A stretch of 64,000 nt of DNA, taken from positions 2,356,001 through 2,420,000 of the forward strand of contig NZ_CP049934.1 of NCBI RefSeq assembly GCF_011382965.1, written 5' to 3'. Shown here piece by piece: positions 8,184 to 19,417 of this stretch (position 1 is the first letter of the stretch; each line of letters begins with the position of its first letter). The stretch is from Leucobacter insecticola. Lineage in GTDB: Bacteria; Actinomycetota; Actinomycetes; Actinomycetales; Microbacteriaceae. Both the position numbers and the translations under genes were made by a program. The notes below the pieces were generated by a model. The model was not told where the DNA came from, searched no databases, and was given only the letters and a program-made list of their open reading frames with translations.

Positions 8184-9416
8184 ATGGCCAGCATCCCATT
8201 CACTCTAGCCGCGCTTGCGACCTCCGCGGTGCCGGGCCTTGTGGTCCTCGGGACCCGAGCTCACGGGGAGGACGAGGAATACGTTTCCGCGGTTGTCACT
8301 GACGGCAACGATGAATTTGTCGTGCGGATCCCGCGGACTCAGGCCGCCGAGATTCAACAGTCGGCAGAGCTCTTGAGCCTTGCAGCACTCAACGAGGGCG
8401 CGCGCAGCGTGCTTCCGTTTGCTGTGCCTGAGTCACTCGGTGTCACCCGGGCCGGAGACTCCCGCGCGGTAGTGACCACGTTTATCGACGGCGGACAATT
8501 CGACATTGAGAGCCTGGCCGAGGATTCCCTCCTGATCCAGCCGCTCGCGGAAACGCTTGCGGCGATTCACAATCTCCCCCACCAGGTCGCGCAACAGGGC
8601 GGCCTACCCATTCGTTCCGCGACGGATGCCAGGTTGCAGGCGACCCGGCTGATCGATCGCGCCGAGGCTACGAGGCTTTTGCCCCAGACGATCCAGGACC
8701 GCTGGAAGCACGTCGTTGAGACGAGCGAGCTGTGGGACTTTGCGCCCGCCGTCATTCACGGTTCCCTCGACGCCAGTCAGCTCCGCGTCTCAAATGACTC
8801 AGTCACCGGAGTTCTCGGCTGGTCCGAGCTTTCCGTCGGGGATCCGGCCGCTGACCTCGCGTGGCTACTTGGCGCCGGCTCGGACGTCTTCGAGGCTGTG
8901 CTTGTGCGCTACGCCGCTCTGCGAGACCAGAGCATGCTGACTCAGCTGCACACCAGAGCTGCGCTCTACCACGAGCTAGAGATCGCCCGCTGGTTGCTGC
9001 ACGGGGTCGAATCGCACGACGACTCGATCACGAGTGATGCAGTTGGCATGCTCGACCGGCTCGTCGACAGCGTCGGCGTGTTTGGGACGGTGCTTGGCGC
9101 CGCCGAAACCGGGGAGCCGTTGAGCGAAGACGAAGTGGTATCGCTCCTCGAAGAGACCCCCGAGGTCACCGACCATCTCTCCGAGACTGCCGCGTTCGAG
9201 GCGCTCGACGAGGATCGAATGTTTGGCATTGACACGGACTTCATCGAGCCACTTCGGGAAACGGGCGAGGATGAATCTGAAGCGAGCGATACGCAACTCA
9301 CCGAGCCCATCGACGATCAACTCACCGAGCCTATTGATGACGATGATCTCCCCGAGGCCATCGACGACGAGGACCTGCCCGAACCCCCACAGTTTGAGAA
9401 CCCCTTCCAGAAGTAG
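8184..9416 (+). CDS. Macrolide/aminoglycoside phosphotransferase-fold protein, probable pseudokinase with acidic tail
   Basis: This 410-aa protein has the overall layout of the APH/MPH phosphotransferase fold (VVTTFIDGGQF, IQPLAETLAAIHN, VIHGSLDASQL, VGDPAADLAWLL). The catalytic HGD is HGS (residues 192-194), and the metal-binding Asp of the usual IDW is Gly (VLGWSE, about 210-215), so kinase activity looks lost. The last roughly 80 residues are very acidic and contain an imperfect repeat (LTEPIDD, LTEPIDD, LPEAIDD, LPEPP). No RBS is present, and a leaderless start at ATG 8184 is likely. Antibiotic resistance should not be inferred. A regulatory or scaffold role beside DNA-repair genes is only a guess. 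Confidence 0.82.
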   Translation: MASIPFTLAALATSAVPGLVVLGTRAHGEDEEYVSAVVTDGNDEFVVRIPRTQAAEIQQSAELLSLAALNEGARSVLPFAVPESLGVTRAGDSRAVVTTFIDGGQFDIESLAEDSLLIQPLAETLAAIHNLPHQVAQQGGLPIRSATDARLQATRLIDRAEATRLLPQTIQDRWKHVVETSELWDFAPAVIHGSLDASQLRVSNDSVTGVLGWSELSVGDPAADLAWLLGAGSDVFEAVLVRYAALRDQSMLTQLHTRAALYHELEIARWLLHGVESHDDSITSDAVGMLDRLVDSVGVFGTVLGAAETGEPLSEDEVVSLLEETPEVTDHLSETAAFEALDEDRMFGIDTDFIEPLRETGEDESEASDTQLTEPIDDQLTEPIDDDDLPEAIDDEDLPEPPQFENPFQK

Positions 9417-9438
9417 CGCGGGGCGACAAGACGCAGCA

Positions 9439-12400
9439 CTAGCTGAGTTTCTCGGCCGCCTCCAACCAGATACGTTCGAGCTCTTCCAGGCTCCGCGGAT
9501 CCCCTCCACTGAGTTCTTCGCCCTCGGCGACGTAGAAGAGCGACACATCGATGCGCTCGGGGTCGATTCCCGCCCACTGCGCATACGCGTGCCGGTACAG
9601 ATCGAGTTGGAAAAAGCGGGTCCGTTTCTCTTCCTCGTTGCATGGCGGCCTGCCCGCCTTCCAGTCCACGATCTCGGTGCGCGCCATGTCGCCGTCACCG
9701 CTTCGATACACCGCATCAAGCTTGCACACGAGAATTCTCCCGGCAAACGGAAGCGTCACTTCCTGCTCCACCGCGATGGGCCGAAGCATCGCCCAGCGCG
9801 ACTTCTCGAACTGCTCGATCAGTGGCTGCAACTCAGCTGCGTCGCCGGATCCATGCTCGAACTCGGTGAACTCCGAGGGGTCCAGCTCAATCGCGTCGCT
9901 ATGAAACCCCGTGAGCGGGAGGGCGGTGCCGCGCGCCGTAGTGGCCCGCCGCTCCACCCACTCATGGAATCGATTGCCAATGCGCGTGCGCCGGTAGGGT
10001 CGCTGCGGGACGGGACGGAGCCGGCGTCGCTCCGCCTCCTGCGGGTCTTCCACAAACTCGTGAAACGTTGACGCGGTGACCCGCTCTGGGAGCCGCCGAC
10101 CGCTCGCGGACTGCTCCTCTCGCCCACGAATCATGGCGCGCCGCTCAGCAATCAACAACTGCACGACTTCTTCGATGGCGGTCGCCTCGGCTGGCACCTC
10201 CTGATCCGGCTGAACCTCGCCCAGCTGAGCCTGGCCTAGCTGAGCCTGGTCCAGCGCCGCGCGCACCTCTGTTGCCGCGCGAAAGACCGCTGGCGCCCGG
10301 GAACCGAGAGGATCAAGCGGCCACTGCAGCGTCATTTCTGAAGATTCGCTCGGGTCTTCTTCGTACTCGCTCTGCTCAGGCAATTCGGTGCGCACGGGAT
10401 CATCGAGCGACGGCCCGAGCAGCCCCGCCTCGTGCAATTCAGTAAGGAAGCAAGACGGGCCTCGCTGGCGAGTCTGACCGCCCCAAAAAGATCCGCTGAG
10501 GAGCAGCCGCCGCGCTGATCGAGTCACTGCGACGTAGGCGAGTCGGCGTTCTTCCTCCGCGTGGTTTTCTGCGAGGGCGGCGCGATACTCGACGATGCGA
10601 TCGCGGAGCTCCTTCTGCGTCTGCGCGATGCGCCAGTTCAGCTCCGGTCGCGCGTTCGCGTCCCCGCGAAGCTCATCCGGGAGCTGACCGGTTCGCAGCC
10701 AGCCCGCGCCACTGCGCGCGGATCCGGGGAACTCTCCGGCGACCAGGCGCGGCACAGCCACGAGATCCCATTCGAGCCCTTTTGCGCCGTGCGCGGTGAT
10801 GAGCTGCACCGTGCCCGGCGCCGGCGCTACGACGTGCTCTGCTGCTTCGTCGGCTTCAGTGGCGCGTTCGATCCATTCGAGAAGCGACGCAAGCGTGCCG
10901 TGAGTGTCAATTGCGAGGTAGTGTTCCACCGTGTCAATAAACACGTCGAGATTGGCGTGCGCGTCGGCGCCTGCCTGCTCGCGACGTGCCTCGTTCGCAT
11001 CAAGCTCGATATCGAGGCGGAGCGCCTGCACGGTTGCCTGGATCAAGTCCGCGATGTTTCCACCGACACCCTGACGAAGCTGTGCGAGCATCCGCCCGGC
11101 CTCTTGGAGCCTGCGGCGGCCAGTGTCACTGATGGAGCGGAGCGCCTGGTGATCGAGCTCCCGCATCGTCGCGATCTGATCAAGCGCGTCGATGAGCGTG
11201 AACGCGGTGTCCGGATCCGGAAGCACGCTGTCTGCCTCAAGATCCGCGTCACTCAGCGGCTTCAACGTCACATCGCGGCGCGCAAACCAGCGCGCCGCGT
11301 CGCGAAGTCCTGCGACGTCGGCGACCCCGAGTCGGAAGCGGGGGCCTGTGAGCAGCCGGAGCAGGTCGCCCCCGCGTCCGCATACCACAGGGTTCGCAGC
11401 ACACTAACGACGTCGGTGACTTCTGGGGTGGTGAGCAGACCGCCGAGCCCGATGATCCGATTGGGCACCCCCTGATCGGTGAGCGCGGCCGAGAACGCGG
11501 CCATCGAGCTGCGCTTGCGAAAGATGATCGCCGCGCTTGGCAGCTCACCGTGCTCGGCCAGATGTTCCTCTCGTGCCCGTCGGAACCATTTCGCAACGCC
11601 CAGGCGTTCCTCGTGCACGGTTTCAGGAAACAGCCAGTCGACCACTCCGTCGTGCGCTCCGGCGCGGGGAAGCAAGGTCGGCACCTGAATGGCGGCGTCC
11701 GCGGCGAGGGGTGCAGCGATGGTGTTCGCGATGTCGAGAATGCGGGCCGGGTTTCGCCAACTGGTCGAGAGGGAGAGCAGCGCGCCCGCTCGTGACGTGG
11801 TGACCCCGCGTCCGCCCCGCGCACCAAAATCGAGATGGAAAGATTTCAACCCCTCTGCTGACGCACCGCGCCAACCGTAGATCGACTGGTGCGGATCCCC
11901 CACGCCCATCACTGAGCACCCCGCAAATATGGTTGAGAGGAATCGAGTTTGGCCGACCGAGGTATCTTGTACCTCGTCCAGCAGCACCACGCGGTGACGC
12001 GCGCGCAGCACCGCAACGGCCTCGGGAGAGCGCTCAATGGCCCTCGTCGCGAGGGCAAGCTGATCCGAGAATTCCAGCACACCGCGTCGCTGCTTCTCCT
12101 CAGCGAAGGCTCGGGCGAGCCTCGTAATCACGGGGGTCTCTGCGAAGTTCGCGATGGCATCGCGAATGTCAGCGTAGATTTTCCCGCTTCGCGGACCCGT
12201 CAGTTCTTTGTCGTTGTAAGGGAGATCACCGACCCGGCTGAACTCCGAAATGACCTGGTCGACGCGGTCAAGGGAGCTGAGGTTATCAGCCACCGCATGA
12301 TCCATCTGAATAGTGTGCCGGATCAGTTCCGGCAGCCGCAGCCCGCTCGCGGCCAACGCTGGGTCATCGCTCGCGAGCACCGTTTCTCTCGCGATGCGCC

Positions 12401-12947
12401 ACGCAGTCGCTTCGTCGATAATCACTGCCCCGGGAGCGACCCCGGCCGCAAGCCCAAACTCTTGTAACACCCCCGCCGCGAAGGCGTTGTAGGTGCTGAC
12501 CTCGGGGATGTCGAGCCCGTCTCCGAGGAGCTCAATAAGGCGCTCGGCTTGAGCGGCTTCGGCGCCGCTCAAGAGACCACGTTCGCGGTGGTCCCGGAGC
12601 CGTTCGGCGAAACTCGCCAGCCGCATGGAGATGCGTTCTCGGAGCTCCCCGGCGGCCTTTCGCGTGAACGTCAGCCCGAGCACGTGCTCTGGTGCTGCCA
12701 GCCCGTTGGCGACGAGCCAGACCACACGGTTTGCCATCGTCTCAGTCTTGCCGCTTCCGGCGCCGGCGACAACAAGCGCGCTGCCGCCGAGCGGATGCTC
12801 GATCATGTCACGCTGTTCGGGCGTCGGGTTCAGGGGCTTCGCCGGGGGCAATGTCAGTATCTCGGCGATGCGCATGGCCGAGAACACAGGCGATCCTTTG
12901 GACGACGCCGCCGCAGTCTCCACATCCGGTGTCATGTCGCTCCTCAC
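9439..12947 (-). CDS. adnB: ATP-dependent helicase-nuclease AdnB (frame broken by one indel)
   Basis: The protein is about 1169 aa when joined; AdnB of mycobacteria is about 1100. The N-terminal part (to about 11400) has Walker A VVAGAGSGKTE, TFTRKAAGELRERI, LLDEVQDT and GDPHQSIYGWRGA. The second part has LITAHGAKGLEWDLV, RRLAYVAVTRSARR and a RecB-family nuclease domain (RIGNRFHEWVERR, EIVDWKAGRPP, FFQLDLYRHAYA). AdnAB resects double-strand breaks. The frame changes at the C run 11369-11373 (five bases; six would restore ...WYADAG-GDLLRLLTG...). The start GTG (12947) overlaps the adnA stop as GTGA, so translation is probably coupled. Confidence 0.88.
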
Positions 12948-15900
12948 GCGTGGCTCACCGCCTGAATGATGTGCAGCCGGCAGCTGCCGGGCTTGTGCGG
13001 GTCAGAGCAGTGGTGCTCTACCCTGGCCGTAAACTCGTTTGCCGCCATCACTCGCGCGACGGTCGTGACGCGCTCAATCAGCGCTGCTTTTGCGTCCTCT
13101 GACATGGGCTCTTGGCCGCGTTCGACGTATCCGCCGCGTTTCGTCGCATCCGGGTGCACGTAAAGCAGTTTTGCGCCACCGCTGCGGGCACCCTCCAGCC
13201 CGGCTGCGCTTTCGAAGGCACCGAGCATGACGCCGAGCTGGTAGGCCTGGAGCTGCGCGTGCGTCGCGGTCGCCGCCGCCGATGGCGGTGTCCGACCGGT
13301 TTTCAGGTCAACGACGGTGATTTCTGCCCCGCCGTGCGCGGAATCATCACCGGATCGCCGCATTTCTAAGCGGTCGGCAAAGCCACGCAGCACCGCGTGT
13401 TCGAGCGGGATCTCGAACGCCGCCTCCTGCGCAAGCAGCTCGCGGTCTGATCCCGCAAAGTCACGCAGGTATTCGGCGAGGCTCTCCGTCATCTGCTCCG
13501 CGACCCGTTTTGTGCGCTGCGACTCCCAATCGGCGTCAAAGGGCAGCTTGTGCCACTGCGCGAGCACGGTCTCAAACAGGGCCGCGGCATCGGTGTCTTG
13601 CGCCGTCTCGAGCGCGTGGTGAATCAGCGTCCCGAGGCTCGCCTGCACGCTCCCGCCGCCGCCTCCGAGGCTCGAAACGACCCAGTCGAGCGGGCACTCC
13701 TCTGCGCGCTCAAGCTGCGAAGGGCTCACCGACACGCGTGCCGCAGGATCGGCCACAAGATCCACGATCGGCGCCGTTGTGCTCGGCTCGAGCACCCCGT
13801 ACCACTCATCGGGGTGAGCGCCCGGGACGCCCTCCGCGGCAAGCGCCACAAGCGAGCGGAGCGCCGAGGCATCACCCGGGTCAATGTTCAGGCGTCGGCG
13901 CATCTCGGATGTTGCCCCGCGCAGCGTCAACCTTGCGCTCGGCAACCCGGTCACAAGATGCGCGCGCCCGAAGCCGAAAAATGCGCTCGGATGCTGGTCC
14001 TCATCGGCAATGGCGACTACGAGCAGCGCATCGCGCGCTCGCGCACAACTGTGCACGAAGAGTCGGAGTTCGTCGTGAACGGTGTCTCGCCGAGATGGCG
14101 CGGTCGCTTCTTCACCCCGCAGCCAACGCTCAAGGGACGTCGCGCCAAGAAGCGAGCCACGAGCGCGCAAATTGGGCCAGGATCCATCCTGCGCCCCCAC
14201 GACGGCGACAACCTCAAATTCGCGACCGATCACCCCCTGCGGGGTGGTCACCGTGACCGCTTCGCGCTGGCTCTGCTGAGCGAGCGAGTCTTCTGGAACC
14301 GCGCTCAGGCTGAGTTCTTCGAGCAGCTCCGCGATCGGCTGCTCGCTGTCTTGTTCCTCGTGCCGCTGCAGCGCGAAAAACAGCCCCATCACGGCGTCGA
14401 GCGAGCGGTGCGCCTCGTCTGCGCGGGCACCCCTCCCCTCAAGCGCCTCGCGTTGCCAGCGACCAGCGAGGCCCGTGCCGTCCCAAATCGCCCACAGCAC
14501 CTCGCGCGCCGTACCACCCGACGATGCGATGCTGTCAGCGGCCGCCGCGATCTTTCCGAGCCGCCGCAGGGCGCGGCCGCCAGCACTATCGACGATGGCT
14601 TCCACGCCGGGAACAGCGAAGCCATCCGCCACCACAGCATCGATCGACCGCGGCTCACGCCCCTCCTGTCGCGCGGTGCGCCGCTCGTGCATCAGCAGGG
14701 CACCACGGAGACGCCGTATCGCCACGGGATCCAGCCCCCCGATCACCCCTCCGACCAGTTGCAGCACTTCGTCAGCTCCGAGCGCGCGAATCCGAAGCGT
14801 GTGCTGGAGCATGCGAATGAGTTCACGCACGATCTGGTGCTCACGCAGCACGACCCCGCCCGCGGCGATTCCAGTGGGCACCTGGTGCACCGCCAAAAGC
14901 CGCGCGACCCGGCTCGCCTCCCCGCGCGTTCGGCAGATCACCGCCATGTCTGTCCAGTCAACCGGTTGTACACCGCCGAGCCCGAGTCGCCGGGCACGAA
15001 GACGGTGCGCGATGATTCCGAGTTGCTCGGCGGGAGACGACGCCGTCGCGAACTGCACGGCGCTGCCAGCGGACGCCTCCGCAGCACCACCGCCGGCAAC
15101 CGCGGGAGCTGCACGATGCTCTGCGGCCCCGGCAGCACCAATGCGCACGGTCAACCCCCGCACAAACTCTCGAACTTCTGAGCCGTGCCGATACACCGTC
15201 GACAATACCGCCCGCTGCTCGGGATGCTGCGCGGATCCCGGCGCGAGCCCGCCACGCCGCGCAAGTTCTTCGTGCAGGCCCGCCAGCACCCGGCTCCGCT
15301 CCCCCGTGAAGCTGCCGGTCGCGAGATCGGGATCGCCAAACACCCACACGCTACTCCCGGCGCGCGCGCACCCCGCCAGAAGCCCCAACTCGCCCTCACC
15401 GAGCTCCTGCGCGTCGTCGACCAAGATCAGCCGTGGGATCCGGAGCCCACCCCGCGAGTACTCCCCTCGCGTGCCACGACAGCAGCGGCCTCACGCAGCA
15501 GTGCGCTGGAACTGAGTTCCTTGGGTCGCTCCGCCGCGCACACGGCGGCGACCCGCTCGATGATCCCGAGGCTCCACTGCCAGCGATCAACCGTTTCGGC
15601 CGCGGGTAACCGCGTGTGTGATTCCCGCCGGGAGGCCTGCAGCAACCCGGTGAGTTCGCCGTTCAACTGCCCGGGGGTGACCCCAAAGTCGTCGGTCACC
15701 CGCCACAGTTCACGAAGCTCTGCGCGAAAGGTCGGGCTGTGGAGCACTTCGGGCACCAACCCCGCCGTCTCTGCAGCGCCCGGCTCCAAAAGCGCGGCGA
15801 CCACCTGCGCGATCACCTCGTCTTGCACCGTGCCGGTAAGCAGCCTGGGGCCCGCTTCACCCTCAATCGCGGCGATCCGAGAGAGAATCGCAAAGCTGAG

Positions 15901-16161
15901 CGACGCTGCGGTGCGCACCGGGGTCCCGCCAAAAGCCCGCCCGAGCGCATGCTCCAGTCGGGGTCGCAGCCCCGCAGCAACGAGACGGTTTGAGGCGAGA
16001 ACCAGCACGTCTTGTTCGTCCCAACCGGGCAATTGCAACGACCGACGGAATGCCTCAATCAGCACCCGCGTCTTTCCGCTACCGGGAGCGCCCAAAATGC
16101 GGGCGTGGCGCTCGGGATCGAGCTCCAACACCCGCATTTGGGAGGGATCAAAGAGGGTCAT
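12944..16161 (-). CDS. adnA: ATP-dependent helicase-nuclease AdnA (frame broken by one indel)
   Basis: The joined protein is about 1072 aa, matching AdnA (about 1050 aa). It has Walker A LGAPGSGKTRV near residue 25, the divergent Walker B LVDDAQELG, and a C-terminal nuclease domain (LGTLIHHALE, VVDLKTGRTPP, HAQLQAYQLG). Cysteines in ERAEECPLDW and near the end (HHCSDPHKPGSC) could be the remains of an iron-sulphur site. Partner of AdnB in end resection. The frame changes at the C run 15463-15466: the first part stops at 15427, the second begins upstream of LVDDAQ. One added base restores ...VVAREGEYSRGG.... A candidate leaderless -10 (TAGGCT, plus-strand 16168-16173) lies 6 nt before the ATG. 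Confidence 0.88.
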
Positions 16162-16190
16162 GCAAGTAGCCTACTGAGGCCGTCGGACAT

Positions 16191-16825
16191 TTAGACGCGA
16201 GATGCGCTCCGGCGTCGTGTGATCGCGAAGACACCCGCCGCGCCAAGCAGCAGCACGAGACCAGCGATCCAGGGGCCTGCCTCGGCGCCCGTGACCGCGA
16301 GGGCAACATCTGAGGGATCCGCCTGCTGACTGGTTTCCTTCGACTGCGCCCCGCTGCCGTTATCCGGGCTCGCGGTCGCGGGGAGCACAACCGCGGCCTC
16401 CGCGTCTGCCGTCACCGTGATGGCGCCCCCACCGACACCGGTGACGGTCGCGGTATTGACGATCTTGCCGTCGGCGAGATCCTGTGCAGTGACCTCGGAG
16501 CTCGCGTGTGCGGTCACCGAAGCACCCGGCTCGATACGTCCTTCTTCGCCCGCTGCCCAATCAACAGAAAGGTCCGACACACCTGCGAGGTGATCAACAA
16601 GGTCGACTTCCGCGAGCGCCGTTGTGCCGGTGTTGGTAATCGTGAACGACCACTCCACGCGCGCACCCACGGCGGCCTCACCCACGAGCTTGCCGGTCTT
16701 TTCGAGTGAAATTGCCACGGTGTCAAGCCTGAGAACACTCGTGGCGCCGTCCGTAGATACGACGGTCTTGTGTCAAAACCAACCGCAACTGTAACCCGAG
16801 GAGCATCTCGGGAGCCCACACGCAT
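16191..16825 (-). pseudogene. Remnant of a cell-wall-anchored surface protein with LAVTG sorting signal
   Basis: From 16718 (GTG) the frame gives 175 aa: one DUF11/isopeptide-type repeat (EWSFTITNTGTTALAEVDLVDHL...), a linker rich in Ser/Gln/Asp, LAVTG, a hydrophobic helix and a basic tail. LAxTG is the usual signal of class E sortases in high-GC actinobacteria. No signal peptide is present. Restoring one base at the TT of 16768-16769 joins a further upstream stretch (VTVAVGFDTK-TVVSTDG...) up to an ATG at 16825, still without a signal peptide. It is most likely the 3' end of a larger adhesin-like gene whose 5' part is gone; a sequencing error alone does not explain it. Confidence 0.55.
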
Positions 16826-17037
16826 AGACTACCGCAGTAGAATTAAGCGCAAACATCGCAAAGTTCAGTAGACAAACCGGCTTTCTCCGCGTCACCCCGC
16901 GCGGACGCCCGAGTATCCCGCTGTGGCGCTGCGCTCAGGGCGAACGGGACGCACTTTCGGGCATGTGCAGCCACCAAGCGTCATAGACTCGAGACAGCAT
17001 TGGTTGTGGCATCCCGCCACCATCTCGAGGAGGCCCC

Positions 17038-17262
17038 GTGGAAATTCGTATCGGCATGAAGCACTCACCCCGCGAACTTGCGTTCGAGACGGATGCCAGC
17101 ACTGAGGAACTGCGGACGCTGATCCAGGAAGCTGCGGAAAAGGAGCGGGGGCTCGTTGCGCTGTCCGACACCAAGGGCAAGCAGTACCTCGTTGACGCGG
17201 GATCCATCACCTACGTTGAATTCGGCGGGGATGCCGGCCGCAAGGTCGGTTTTATCAGCTAA
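17038..17262 (+). CDS. DUF3107 small conserved actinobacterial protein (TB9.4-like)
   Basis: A 74-aa protein starting with GTG, preceded by GAGGAGG at 5 nt. It begins MEIRIGMKHSPREL and ends with ITYVEFGGDAGRKVGFIS, typical of DUF3107, a family of unknown function found across actinobacteria. In M. tuberculosis the homologue (TB9.4) lies between the adnAB region and rhlE, matching the order here. The C-terminal halves of DUF3107 proteins are predicted to bind small ligands, but nothing specific can be read. It converges with coaBC; the 42-nt gap has no clear hairpin. Confidence 0.85.
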   Translation: MEIRIGMKHSPRELAFETDASTEELRTLIQEAAEKERGLVALSDTKGKQYLVDAGSITYVEFGGDAGRKVGFIS

Positions 17263-17304
17263 AAGGTTTTACCGAGAGCTCGTCGTCTTCGCGACACTCT
17301 CCCA

Positions 17305-18630
17305 TCACAGCGCCGCGGCCACTGCGTGAAGCAGTGCGTCCGCGGTGTTTTGTTTGGTGCCCGAAACATTCGCGACCACCTCGCCGGAACGGTCGAGGAT
17401 GTGGAGCGTGTTTTCTGCGGATTCGAAGCCCTCGTTCCAGCCCACGGCGTTCACCGCGAGGAGGTCGACTCCCTTGCGCCTCAGCTTTCGACGCCCGCGC
17501 TCAAGCAGTTCGTCGGTGCTCGCTGCGGTCTCGGCGGCAAAACCGACGAGCAGCTGCCCGGGCCGACGCATATGCACGAGCTCGGCGAGGATGTCCGGGT
17601 TTTCAACGAGCGTCAGCGTCGGCGGCTCCCCCGCAGAATCCTCCTTACGGATCTTCTCCTCCGCAACATCCGCAACACGGTAGTCAGACACGGCAGCGGC
17701 CATGATCACGACGTCAGCGCCTGAAGAAGCGGCGAGCGCTGCGGACTGAAGTTCGGCGGCGCTCCCAACGGGCACAACCCGCACGGCAGGATTCTCGGCG
17801 ACCTCGGCGAGCACGGCCTCGTCAACATTCGCCGCAAGCAGCACCACTTTTGCTCCGAGCGCTGCGGCGGCGGCGGCAACCGCCACCCCTTGCTTTCCGC
17901 TTGAACGATTGCCGATGTAACGCACCGGATCAATCGGCTCGCGGGTGCCGCCCGCGCTCACCAGGAAGCGCTTCCCCTCGAGCGCCGCGGTGTCCGCACC
18001 GCCAGCCAATCCGATAGCTTCGCTGTGCGGCACGCCGTCAAAAGCTGCCGTAAGGTCCATGGGCGCGGGCGGCTCTTGGGCCACCTCAGGTTCGACCCTC
18101 GCGGGCCGCGCGAGCAGCGCACGCACCTCGGCAAAGATCTCCTCGGGCTCGCTCATCCTCCCCGGCCCGGTGTCGTCTCCGGTGAGCCGGCCGCTCTCGG
18201 GCCCGATGAAATGGACTCCGCGCGCGCGAAGGATCGCAACGTTGTCTTGGGTCGCGGGATGCTGCCACATCTCCGTGTGCATCGCCGGCGCGACAACCAC
18301 CGGCGCCCGTGTCGCGAGGAGCGTGGTGCCGAGCAGATCATCTGCGAGCCCCGCGGTCATTCGCGCCAGGGTGTTCGCTGTCGCGGGTGCCACGACCACC
18401 ACGTCCGCGCGCTGCCCCAGCGCCACGTGACGAACCTCGGGAACGTCCTCGTGCACCGACGTGGTCACCGGGTTGCGGCTGATCGCTTCCCACGTTGGAG
18501 CACCCACAAAGCGCAGTGCGTCAGCGGTCGGTATGACGTGCACCTCGTGCCCCGCTTCGACGAACAGGCGCGCGAGCGCGACGGCCTTGTATGCGGCGAT
18601 GCCGCCGGTCACTCCGAGTACGATGTTCAC
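17305..18630 (-). CDS. coaBC: Bifunctional phosphopantothenoylcysteine decarboxylase / phosphopantothenate-cysteine ligase
   Basis: This 441-aa enzyme catalyses two consecutive steps of coenzyme A synthesis. Residues 1 to about 190 form the flavoprotein decarboxylase CoaC (GVTGGIAAYKA, PATANTLARMTAGLADDLL, APAMHTEMW, GRLTGDDTGPGRMSEP). From about 220 on is the CoaB ligase (FLVSAGGTREPIDPVRYIGNRS, MAAAVSDYRVADVAEEKI, LVGFAAET). The usual CoaC cysteine loop reads RLTGDD, as remembered for other actinobacterial CoaBC proteins, so it is not a sign of loss. An internal acidic linker (about 180-215) joins the domains. The ATG at 18630 is immediately followed by the conserved strand MNIVLGVTGG. Confidence 0.94.
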   Translation of the reverse strand: MNIVLGVTGGIAAYKAVALARLFVEAGHEVHVIPTADALRFVGAPTWEAISRNPVTTSVHEDVPEVRHVALGQRADVVVVAPATANTLARMTAGLADDLLGTTLLATRAPVVVAPAMHTEMWQHPATQDNVAILRARGVHFIGPESGRLTGDDTGPGRMSEPEEIFAEVRALLARPARVEPEVAQEPPAPMDLTAAFDGVPHSEAIGLAGGADTAALEGKRFLVSAGGTREPIDPVRYIGNRSSGKQGVAVAAAAAALGAKVVLLAANVDEAVLAEVAENPAVRVVPVGSAAELQSAALAASSGADVVIMAAAVSDYRVADVAEEKIRKEDSAGEPPTLTLVENPDILAELVHMRRPGQLLVGFAAETAASTDELLERGRRKLRRKGVDLLAVNAVGWNEGFESAENTLHILDRSGEVVANVSGTKQNTADALLHAVAAAL

Positions 18631-18666
18631 ACCTCTATCCTCGCACCTTTAGCCGGAAGAACAGAT

Positions 18667-19406
18667 ATGTGCACCGTCGTTGTGGAGCTTCGCCCTGGCG
18701 CGTCAACCCGCCTCCTCGCCGTCCGTGATGAGGATCCGGCGCGTCCCTGGGATGGGCCCGGCGCGTGGTGGCCGGAGGCGTATCCAGGTGTCATCGGTGT
18801 CCGGGATCGGCGCGCGAACGGTGCCTGGCTTGCGACGGCGCAGGATCCCGCGCGGCTCGCCGTGATCCTGAACCGTGCCCCCGCAGAGGATTCGGGCGAC
18901 GCGGATCCGCGCCCGCCCCTGGAGTCGCGCGGCGCAATCGTGCTCGACGCGGTGCGCGGCGCGCGGGTGCCGGATCAGCCCCGCACCGGACCCTTCAATC
19001 TCGTCGAAGCCACGGCGGATTCCGTTGTCGTGACGAGTTGGGACGGTGTCGCTGTGCACCGCACGACGCTCGGCCCGGGGTACACATGCTGGCGCACCAC
19101 CGGGTCGACGATCCCGATACCGCCCGGATTCGGCGTTGGTTGCCGGAGTTTACCGCGGCGTCGGCGGACCTTGGCGCTGCCGACGCCTGCTGCGAGAGCT
19201 GGCTGGCGGTGCTCGCGCGCAGCGCCGAACTCGGCCCGGACGACGACCGCGCGATCATCCGCGACAACACCACCCACGGCTACCCGACCCGCTCCCTCCT
19301 CGTGTGCCTCGCCGAAATCGGCACCGGGGTCGGGCTTGCGTCTGCGACCCTCGCGGAGCCCGGCGTCTGGGGCGCGCCTCGATTCGTCACGGCCCCGGAT
19401 AGCTAG
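18667..19406 (+). CDS. TANGO2/NRDE family protein (frame broken by one indel)
   Basis: The protein begins MCTVVVELRPG, the hallmark N-terminal Cys start of TANGO2/NRDE proteins, and continues with RDEDPARPWDGPGAWW and GVRDRRANGAWLA. These proteins belong to the Ntn-hydrolase-like fold; the cellular role in bacteria is unclear. The frame changes at GGGG 19077-19080: one added G joins ...VHRTTLGPG to VHMLAHHRVDDPD and the stop at 19404-19406. The joined protein is about 247 aa. AGGAGG at the end of this gene serves the following LysR gene, 11 nt after the stop, so the two are probably one transcript. Confidence 0.8.
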
Positions 19407-19417
19407 GAGGACCGGCC

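Noticed and set aside
8184..9416. Macrolide resistance enzyme
   Set aside because: The fold matches, but the catalytic Asp and metal-binding Asp are absent, so resistance is not supported.
13550..15181. 543-codon plus-strand frame
   Set aside because: Antisense shadow of adnA; the minus-strand frame has clear helicase and nuclease motifs.
18025..18666. Long upstream extension of the frame that contains the NRDE start
   Set aside because: It is antisense to coaBC; the NRDE protein family begins at the Met-Cys of 18667.
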